This document shows positions 42,675 through 48,382 of a stretch of DNA of 48,382 nucleotides, in pieces. Under the pieces are notes generated by a model. That model had not been told where the DNA came from. It saw only the letters and a program-made list of their open reading frames with translations, and did no database searches. Source of the DNA: GCA-2725625 sp964574215. GTDB lineage: Bacteria > Pseudomonadota > Alphaproteobacteria > Rhodospirillales > UBA2165. The translations under genes and the position numbers were made by a program. The first letter of the stretch is position 1, and each line of letters starts with the position of its first letter. The stretch lies in assembly GCA_964574215.1 (NCBI GenBank), contig CAZNLR010000040.1:1-48382 (forward strand). Direction: 5' to 3'.

Positions 42675-42767
42675 TCCGTCATGCGCGGGCTTGACCCGCG
42701 CATCCATTGACGATGCTCTCGATCACTCAGAACACCTGGATACGCGGGCCTAGCCCGCGTATGACGA
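42675..42767. repeat. Pair of inverted REP-like palindromes
   Basis: Two hairpin units in opposite orientation: TGCGCGGGCTTGACCCGCGCA (42682-42702) and TACGCGGGCCTAGCCCGCGTA (42741-42761). Including flanks (GTCA..ATCCA and TGGAT..TGAC) the two are inverted copies of one another with a few mismatches. Such GTCATGCGCGGGC units are dispersed in alphaproteobacterial genomes. The pair lies between the convergent FAH and RidA genes and can act as a terminator. Confidence 0.8.
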
Positions 42768-42810
42768 CGTGAGCTTTGGAATAAAACAAACTGTCCCGAA
42801 TTAACCGAAT

Positions 42811-43215
42811 TCACTCCGGCTTATAAGCCGTGCCTTTGATCTCGACCAAAAGGTGGGGATGAGGAAGTTGGTGGACGGCGACGGTGGTGCGGCAGGGGCC
42901 GTCCTGGCCTTTGAAGAACTGATTGTAGACTTCATTGAAACCGCCGAAGTCGGCCATGTTGACCAGAAAGCAGGTGACGTCCACCAGATCATCCAGTTCG
43001 GCGCCCAATTTCTGCAGATTTCCTTGCATATTTTCCAATACCGCTTTGGTCTGCGCCCTGATATCCAATTTCATGGTGCCCATTTCATCCACCTCGACAC
43101 CGGCGAAGGTATTGTCGGGACGGCGGGAACTGGTGCCGGAAACCATGATGAAATCACCAGTCCTTTTAATTAGTGGATAGTTGGCGCGGGGTTTAACGAC
43201 TTCTTCGGACGACAT
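42811..43215 (-). CDS. RidA-family protein, 2-aminomuconate deaminase-like
   Basis: A 134-residue RidA/YjgF-family protein. Unlike housekeeping RidA it carries VSGTSSRRPDNTFAG, LVNMADFGGFNEVYNQFF and TTVAVHQLPHPHLLVEIK, which are hallmarks of 2-aminomuconate deaminases (AmnD/NbaF) that convert 2-aminomuconate to 4-oxalocrotonate. The substrate-binding Arg (CRTTV) is kept. ATG 43215 was chosen because GAAAGGATT lies just upstream; a longer start at 43230 lacks this. It sits at the end of the ring-cleavage cluster on the opposite strand. Confidence 0.85.
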   Translation of the reverse strand: MSSEEVVKPRANYPLIKRTGDFIMVSGTSSRRPDNTFAGVEVDEMGTMKLDIRAQTKAVLENMQGNLQKLGAELDDLVDVTCFLVNMADFGGFNEVYNQFFKGQDGPCRTTVAVHQLPHPHLLVEIKGTAYKPE

Positions 43216-43288
43216 TAGAAATCCTTTCAAAAACTCTATACTCTGTTGATCCGAGAGGCTTTAGCAGATTACAGCCGACGCTCAAGAC

Positions 43289-44413
43289 TCATTTTTTGTC
43301 ACCATAGGTAATTCGATATATGACCCCGAGGGAATCGTCGGACACCAGCAGCGATCCGTCTTTCATCATTTTGATATCGACGGGGCGCCCCCAAGCGCTT
43401 TCACCGATCAGCCAGCCCTCGGCGAAGACTTCTTTGCCGATCGCCTGCCCTTTATCGTTAAAGCGAATGCGCATGATACGGTAGCCGACTTTCGACGACC
43501 GGTTCCAAGAACCATGCTGAGCCACAAATGCGTCGTTTTTGTATTCAGTTGGGAACATGGTGCCGGTGTAGAAATGAATACCGAGATTGGCGGTATGGGC
43601 CTGAAATTCAATCACCGGCGGAACGGAATTGGCAGGCGGATTTCCGCCGCCGTGTCCCGTACGGCTCCAACCGCCGCCGTAGTAAGGGAAGCCGAAGAAC
43701 TGCCCGGTTTTGGTGACATTGTTCAACTCGTCGGCCGGGATATCGTCGCCCATCCCGTCCGATCCGTTGTCGGTGAAGAATAGCTCCTTGGTTTTAGGGT
43801 GCCAGTCGAAGCCGACCGAATTGCGCACGCCCCGCGCCACCACTTCGATATTTCCACCGTCTCGGCCCAGTCGAATGATGGTTCCCTCATATCCCCGCAC
43901 TGTGCAGACGTTGCAGGGCGCGCCGACGGACACATAGAGTTTACCGTCCGGCCCGAAAGCGGCGTAGCGCCAGCCGTGCCATGACCGGTCGGGCAGCTCC
44001 TCCATGATCGGATCTAGGGGGGGGAGGGATGTCAGGCGGCCGGATAGCGGCCATTTGGCGATGCGATGCTGTTCGGCGACATACAGTGATTTACCGTCAA
44101 AGGCGATCCCGTTAGGTACGTTCAAGCTACCGCTTAACCGTTCGACTTTGCCGGCAACTGCTTTTTTGTCGTAGTCGCGTATCATATAAATGGTGCTGCC
44201 GCGAGAACCGACGAACATTGCCTTCAGTGGATCGGCCATGACCATTGATCGTGCTCCGGGGACTTCAGCGAACAGGCTGATGCTAAAACCCGGCGGTATT
44301 TTAATTGTTTGCAGCAGTTTATCGATTCTCGATTTTGCGTGGGCTGATTGATTGGAAGCAAAAACTCCGGCGACAAACAGAATCGCTGCGATGATAAAAT
44401 ACCGTATGGTCAT
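43289..44413 (-). CDS. PQQ-dependent sugar/sorbosone dehydrogenase-like protein
   Basis: A 374-residue secreted beta-propeller protein with a signal peptide (cut near AHA-KS). It resembles sorbosone/soluble glucose dehydrogenase relatives: IKIPPGFSISLFAEVPGARSM, NVPNGIAFDGKSLYVAEQHRI, GVRNSVGFDWHPKTKELFFTDNGSDGMGDDIP, FVAQHGSWNRS. PQQ and Ca ligands are not verified. No PQQ synthesis genes are in the window. Its likely role is periplasmic oxidation of an alcohol or sugar. Confidence 0.88.
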   Translation of the reverse strand: MTIRYFIIAAILFVAGVFASNQSAHAKSRIDKLLQTIKIPPGFSISLFAEVPGARSMVMADPLKAMFVGSRGSTIYMIRDYDKKAVAGKVERLSGSLNVPNGIAFDGKSLYVAEQHRIAKWPLSGRLTSLPPLDPIMEELPDRSWHGWRYAAFGPDGKLYVSVGAPCNVCTVRGYEGTIIRLGRDGGNIEVVARGVRNSVGFDWHPKTKELFFTDNGSDGMGDDIPADELNNVTKTGQFFGFPYYGGGWSRTGHGGGNPPANSVPPVIEFQAHTANLGIHFYTGTMFPTEYKNDAFVAQHGSWNRSSKVGYRIMRIRFNDKGQAIGKEVFAEGWLIGESAWGRPVDIKMMKDGSLLVSDDSLGVIYRITYGDKK

Positions 44414-44506
44414 GGCTTAGTTCTCCAAACGGGCAGATTGCACCTTCCAACTTTACCATCGATTTCAATTTGGTTAAATTGCGACCAGGCAATGGGGAGG
44501 GAGCCT

Positions 44507-45115
44507 ATGGATATTTCATTGAAATCACTTGATATTTTGCGCTCCAACGACGTGGTGCCAGACTTGGCTACTCACCATGGCGAGGACGCGGTGCGCTTGG
44601 TGCTGACCGAAGATGCGGTGACGCCCGACTGTCCCACTTTCGCCATGATCGACGGAACCGACTTTCATAACGGCGTCATCGAAATAGATGTGGCCGGGCA
44701 GCCCCTGCCTGATGCTATCCCTGAAGCCAGGGGGTTCGTCGGCGTGGCGTTCCGCATTCAAGAGGATCTGTCTAAATTCGAGTGCATTTATTTGCGGCCC
44801 ACCAACGGCCGGGCGGAAGTACAATTGAGGCGCAATCGGGCCGTCCAATATTTTTCTTACCCGGATTGGAAATTCGACCGGTTACGGGTCGAGGTGCCGG
44901 GCCACTACGAGGCCTATGTGGATTTGGTGACCGGCGCCTGGACACATATGCGGATCGAGGTGGAGGGTGAAAAGGCCAGGCTATTTGTCGATAAACGGGA
45001 ACAGCCGACGCTCATAGTGAATGATCTGAAACACGGTCCGGATATGCGCGGCGCCATCGGTCTCTATATCGACAACGGCAGTGAAGGTTTTTTCAAGAAT
45101 TTGTCGGTAGAATAA
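44507..45115 (+). CDS. LamG/DUF1080-like jelly-roll protein
   Basis: A 202-residue protein with a concanavalin/LamG-type beta-sandwich (FHNGVIEIDVAGQ, GFVGVAFRIQEDLSKFECIYLRPTNGRA, WTHMRIEVEGEKARLFVDKREQPTLIVNDLKHG, GAIGLYIDNGSEGFFKNLSV), like the DUF1080 or family-16-related domains that bind carbohydrates. No signal peptide, so cytoplasmic. ATG 44507 has GGGGAGGGAG just before it; the open frame to 44348 is not supported. It abuts the convergent Fe-S gene with no spacer. Confidence 0.8.
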   Translation: MDISLKSLDILRSNDVVPDLATHHGEDAVRLVLTEDAVTPDCPTFAMIDGTDFHNGVIEIDVAGQPLPDAIPEARGFVGVAFRIQEDLSKFECIYLRPTNGRAEVQLRRNRAVQYFSYPDWKFDRLRVEVPGHYEAYVDLVTGAWTHMRIEVEGEKARLFVDKREQPTLIVNDLKHGPDMRGAIGLYIDNGSEGFFKNLSVE

Positions 45116-46096
45116 CTAAGCTGAATCCCGTTTCCGCGCCATTTTTTTGACCAGATTGTCCGCCAGGCCGGGCCGGCTCCAGGGACAGGCCGGCAGGCAG
45201 AGGCCGCAGCACTGGTTGTCGACAAAGTAGGGAATGCATTTGTCGAAATCCACGTACCATTTTTTATCGCCCCGAACCCACTGTTTTTCTCTGGATATGG
45301 CGTCGGGCGGGCAGGCGTTGGCGCATACCTGGCAGTTTTGGCAAAAATCATCGGAGCCGAAATCGTCAGGGGCATCCGGAACCAGCGGCATATCGGTCAG
45401 CACCATGGCGAGGCGGAAATTAGACCCGAATTGGCGGTTGATCATGGAGCCGTGTTTGCCCAACTGTCCGAGACCGGCCTCGATTGCCGCCGGAATCATC
45501 AGCACATCATCGGTCATCGGACCCATTTTCGCATCGGCGTAAAAACCCTGTTCCCTGATCCAGTTAGCCAGAAGCTTGGCCGCTTTGGCCGCCCTGGCAT
45601 ATTGCACCATCACTTCCACATAGGCGTCCTCGTGGGGTGCGGTGTTGAGATTGTCGTAGTCATGGGTGATGGCCAGCATGACGGCCCATTTACCCTTAGG
45701 CACCGGCCTGTCCTCGTAGGTCCATTCAGACCGATAAGCGGTGATGCCGGCCTGGTCGGAGGCCCGTTGCAGGGCTGCCCCCTTGACCGCTTCACTCCAT
45801 TCCTCCGGTGAATTATCCTTGTGGCTTTCCGCAATGTCGGACAGTGGCAGGTCGAGCCATTCCTGCCTGAGCCCGCGGGAATCGACAATTCGTTGATTGT
45901 TCTCATCCTTTTTATAGAAATAGAACAGTACATCGGTATGGGCGATGGAGTTGTCCGCTCGCCAAAACACGGGCCGGGGCGGGTGTTGCTCAGTCTCACC
46001 GATGCCGTTGACGGTATTGCCCGAAACATCGGGCCACAATTTCATAACGTCAGGGTTCGGTTCCCAAGCTTGGTCGGTGTCGGTTTTTGTGGTCAT
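45116..46096 (-). CDS. Small reductive dehalogenase-like / QueG-like Fe-S protein
   Basis: A 326-residue protein with the two-[4Fe-4S] C-terminal pattern of reductive dehalogenases and epoxyqueuosine reductase: Cys252/255/258/262 (FCQNCQVCANACP) and Cys287, 296/297, 300, 304 (DKCIPYF...CCGLCLPACP). The AGLGQLGKHGSMI segment (about 207-219) matches the corrinoid-binding region of that superfamily, and KKWYVDFDKC resembles RdhA more than QueG. There is no Tat signal and no anchor gene, so it is cytoplasmic and not a respiratory RdhA. Substrate unknown; QueG-like or catabolic dehalogenation remain possible. Confidence 0.82.
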   Translation of the reverse strand: MTTKTDTDQAWEPNPDVMKLWPDVSGNTVNGIGETEQHPPRPVFWRADNSIAHTDVLFYFYKKDENNQRIVDSRGLRQEWLDLPLSDIAESHKDNSPEEWSEAVKGAALQRASDQAGITAYRSEWTYEDRPVPKGKWAVMLAITHDYDNLNTAPHEDAYVEVMVQYARAAKAAKLLANWIREQGFYADAKMGPMTDDVLMIPAAIEAGLGQLGKHGSMINRQFGSNFRLAMVLTDMPLVPDAPDDFGSDDFCQNCQVCANACPPDAISREKQWVRGDKKWYVDFDKCIPYFVDNQCCGLCLPACPWSRPGLADNLVKKMARKRDSA

Positions 46097-46323
46097 TTGG
46101 CGGATGCTCCCCGGATTTGTTTGTTTTTATCTGAATCAGGTAACCGAAACTGTAGCCTAATTTAGGCGGGAAATAAATCTGTGGCTTAGGAGGCGTCGCG
46201 CTGCCCTTTTATGGTGAAATTCCGTCAGTTTTTGCAGAGCAAAAAAGTGTGGACTTAGGCGTCGCCTTCGGCCATCATCCCGGCGCTAAATTGTTCGCCA
46301 GGCGAATTATTGAGGATTGAAAT

Positions 46324-47307
46324 ATGGGTATGCTGGTCGACGGCAAATGGACTGAAGATGACGGAATCCGTAACGAAAAAGGTAAATTCGTCCGGCCCGA
46401 CAGCATTTGCCGCAACTGGGTAACCGCCGACGGCGCGCCCGGACCCAGCGGCGTCGGCGGCTTCAAAGCCGAAGCGGGCCGCTATCACCTCTATGTTTCC
46501 CACAATTGCCCCTGGGCCTACCGGACGGTCCTGTTTCGCCGTCTCAAAGGACTGGAAGACTTAATTTCCATCGCCATTTCCGCCTCATCGGTGAAGGGCG
46601 AGGGGTGGACCTATATTGAAGAAGAAGGCTGCCTGCCCGACAGCGTCAATCACATCAAATACCTGCACGAGGCTTACACCAAGTCGGACTCCCATTACAC
46701 CGGCCGGGTGACCGTGCCGACCCTGTGGGATAAGGAGCAGGGAATCATTGTCAGCAATGAATCCTCTGAAATTATCCGCATGTTCAATTCGGCCTTCGAT
46801 CATTTGACCGAAAACCAGGACGATTACTACCCGGAAGACCTCCGGGAGGAAATCGACGCCATCAACGACGATGTTTATGTCAATGTGAACAACGGTGTTT
46901 ACCGGTGCGGTTTCGCCGCCAGCCAGGAGGCCTATGAAGAGGCTTACGCCAAATTGTTCGATTGCCTGGACCGGCTTGAGGAAAGGTTGAGCAAACAGCG
47001 CTATCTGGTGCGCGGACGTTTGACGGAGGCCGACTGGCGGCTGTTCTCGACGCTGCTGCGATTCGATATCGTCTATTACGGCCTGTTCAAATGCAACCAG
47101 CGCCACGTTTATGAGTATCCCAATCTTTGGAATTTTACACTCGAATTATACCAATATCCGGGTGTCGCCGAGGTCAGCCGTCTTGACCATTTCAAGCGCG
47201 GCTACTACGCGGCCATGCCCAAACTGAACCCGCCGGGCATCGTCCCCGTGGGACCGACGCTGGATTTCACCCAGCCCCACGACCGGAACCGTTTTCCTAT
47301 CGACTAA
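46324..47307 (+). CDS. Glutathionyl-hydroquinone reductase (Xi-class GST)
   Basis: A 327-residue Xi-class glutathione transferase. The catalytic CPWA motif is at Cys62 (SHNCPWAYR), and the C-terminal domain has the NNGVYRCGFA, RLTEADWRLF and LFKCNQRHVYEYPNLW signatures of GS-hydroquinone reductases (PcpF/YqjG). It removes glutathione from glutathionyl-hydroquinones, including those formed in chlorinated phenol breakdown. A ribosome site (GAGGATTG) precedes the ATG. It lies beside the reductive-dehalogenase-like gene (divergent) and upstream of the fusion beta-oxidation gene. Confidence 0.93.
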   Translation: MGMLVDGKWTEDDGIRNEKGKFVRPDSICRNWVTADGAPGPSGVGGFKAEAGRYHLYVSHNCPWAYRTVLFRRLKGLEDLISIAISASSVKGEGWTYIEEEGCLPDSVNHIKYLHEAYTKSDSHYTGRVTVPTLWDKEQGIIVSNESSEIIRMFNSAFDHLTENQDDYYPEDLREEIDAINDDVYVNVNNGVYRCGFAASQEAYEEAYAKLFDCLDRLEERLSKQRYLVRGRLTEADWRLFSTLLRFDIVYYGLFKCNQRHVYEYPNLWNFTLELYQYPGVAEVSRLDHFKRGYYAAMPKLNPPGIVPVGPTLDFTQPHDRNRFPID

Positions 47308-47340
47308 TTTCCCCACCATTTGAAAGAGAGACCCCATAGC

Positions 47341-48382
47341 ATGTCTGACGTTATCGAGTTTGAGAAAAAAGGCTCAATCGGTGTCATCACCATTAACAAT
47401 CCGCCCGCCAACGCGCTGAGTTTCGCCGTTGTCAAAGGTATCAACGAAAGAATAGGCGAATGCATGGCGGACGACGACTGCGTCGGTGCGGTCGTCACTG
47501 GCGCCGGCAAGATGTTTGTCGCGGGCGCCGATATATCCGAATTTAACAAACCCCGCCCCGCCGACGTGCCCGAGCTGGAGGACGTCATCAAGACCATCGA
47601 AGATGCGTCCAAGCCGGTGGTGGCAGCGGTAAACGGCTTGGCTCTCGGGGGCGGGCTGGAACTGGCCATGGGATGTCATTACCGTCTGGGCGGGCCGAAA
47701 ATTGTCGTCGGCCAGCCGGAGGTCAAGCTGGGCCTCATTCCCGGCGGCGGCGGCACTCAGCGTCTGCCGCGTCTGGCCGGTGTGGCAAAGGCCCTGGAAA
47801 TGATCGTCGAAGGCGAGCCCATCAATGCCCAGGACGCTCTCGACCACGGTGTCATCGATGAGATCGTCGAAGACGACATCGTCGCCCGGGCCATAGCCTT
47901 CGCCGAAGAAAAAGCCGCCAGCGGCGAAACGCCCCGCTCGACCGGCAAGGTGGCAGATAAGATCGGCGATTTCGACGCTGGAATCTTCGATCAGTGGCGG
48001 GAAAAAGCGCTGCCCAAGACCAAAGGCCAGGATGCGCCCCCCGAATGTATCAATTGCGTCGAAGTGGCCACCAACACGCCGTTTGCCGAAGGACTCAAGC
48101 ATGAACGGAAGGTGTTTGTGGCTCTGCGGGACGGCAAGAAGTCCAAAGGCATGCGCCATATGTTCTTCGCCGAACGCGCCGTCGCCAAAATTCCCGATAT
48201 CGGCCGGGATGTGGTTCCCATGGACATCAAAAAAGCCGCCGTCATCGGCAGCGGCACCATGGGCGGCGGTATCGCCATGAATTTCGCCAATGTGGGCATT
48301 CCGGTCACCGTCGTCGATGTGGCGATAGATGCCGTGGAAGCCGGTCTCGGCAAGGTGAAAGACAACTATGCCCGCTCCGTTT
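47341..48382 (+). CDS. Enoyl-CoA hydratase/3-hydroxyacyl-CoA dehydrogenase (FadB/FadJ-like), partial
   Basis: Open to the end of the window (347 codons seen), so the C-terminus is missing. Residues 1-190 are a crotonase-type hydratase/isomerase: TINNPPANALSF, GKMFVAGADISEF (oxyanion hole), GLALGGGLELAMG, and GQPEVKLGLIPGGGGTQRLPR. After a linker, a Rossmann fold of a 3-hydroxyacyl-CoA dehydrogenase begins at about residue 302 (KKAAVIGSGTMGGGIA). Such fusions are multifunctional enzymes of beta-oxidation, acting in the cytoplasm. ATG 47341 follows GAGAG. Confidence 0.92.
   Translation, partial: MSDVIEFEKKGSIGVITINNPPANALSFAVVKGINERIGECMADDDCVGAVVTGAGKMFVAGADISEFNKPRPADVPELEDVIKTIEDASKPVVAAVNGLALGGGLELAMGCHYRLGGPKIVVGQPEVKLGLIPGGGGTQRLPRLAGVAKALEMIVEGEPINAQDALDHGVIDEIVEDDIVARAIAFAEEKAASGETPRSTGKVADKIGDFDAGIFDQWREKALPKTKGQDAPPECINCVEVATNTPFAEGLKHERKVFVALRDGKKSKGMRHMFFAERAVAKIPDIGRDVVPMDIKKAAVIGSGTMGGGIAMNFANVGIPVTVVDVAIDAVEAGLGKVKDNYARSV

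Noticed and set aside
47374..48159. 261-codon minus-strand frame at the end of the window
   Set aside because: Antisense to the hydratase/dehydrogenase fusion gene, whose catalytic motifs are unambiguous.
1..48382. tRNA, rRNA, CRISPR array, integrase or transposase
   Set aside because: I looked for tRNA-like cloverleaf features, evenly spaced repeats and transposase motifs and saw none.

Overview
The window looks like a chromosomal piece of an environmental, probably marine or aquatic alphaproteobacterium close to Rhodospirillales. This is inferred from the gene complement (two TRAP transporters, TauE/SafE permease, GlcG/DUF336 protein, FCD-type GntR regulator, cNMP-binding/TPR protein, apaG-folE-trkH-argE housekeeping block), moderate GC and GTG starts. 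A run of ten Ns at 11281-11290 shows that it is an assembled scaffold. I see no tRNA, rRNA, CRISPR array or transposase.

Layout. 0-14.6 kb is largely housekeeping or orphan genes: a CHASE/PAS hybrid histidine kinase with two receiver domains, a radical SAM protein, an OmpA-type lipoprotein, a methyltransferase, ApaG, GTP cyclohydrolase I, TrkH, an ArgE-type deacylase, a MaoC dehydratase, a racemase-superfamily gene split by the assembly gap, a DUF123/GIY-YIG protein, a cNMP-binding/TPR protein and an NTF2-like protein. 14.6-18.7 kb is more AT-rich and holds a TPR-methyltransferase, a sirtuin and an orphan gene bracketed by two copies of a ~50-bp palindromic element.

18.8-48.4 kb is a catabolic region. 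It contains: (i) a two-subunit molybdenum enzyme (18844-22707) resembling pyrogallol-phloroglucinol transhydroxylase, with an SCP2-like domain fused to the catalytic subunit and a Fe-S subunit that has lost most ligands of one cluster; (ii) a divergent cupin, a flavin reductase and a GNAT protein; (iii) two unrelated TRAP transporters (24592-27796 and 30501-33443); (iv) a TetR regulator with tandem operator-like sites, GlcG and TauE proteins; (v) an HBM-type chemoreceptor; (vi) a divergent extradiol ring-cleavage cluster (36208-43215): GntR regulator and LigB-type dioxygenase on the minus strand, then semialdehyde dehydrogenase, 2-oxopent-4-enoate hydratase, 4-oxalocrotonate decarboxylase, SDR and FAH-family hydrolase on the plus strand, and a RidA-type aminomuconate deaminase nearby; (vii) a sorbosone-dehydrogenase-like protein, a LamG/DUF1080-like protein, a small reductive-dehalogenase-like Fe-S protein, a glutathionyl-hydroquinone reductase and the start of a FadB/FadJ-like fusion enzyme.

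How it may work together (inference): the TRAP systems and chemoreceptor would find and import organic acids or aromatics, and the dioxygenase cluster would open a catechol- or aminophenol-type ring. The cluster has no tautomerase, no 4-hydroxy-2-oxovalerate aldolase and no acylating acetaldehyde dehydrogenase. Instead it has an aminomuconate-deaminase-type RidA protein and an SDR plus FAH pair like the one that splits 2-keto-3-deoxyrhamnonate in the non-phosphorylated rhamnose pathway. This suggests an alternative lower meta pathway through acetylpyruvate. That route and the SCP2-transhydroxylase are the two most interesting systems here.
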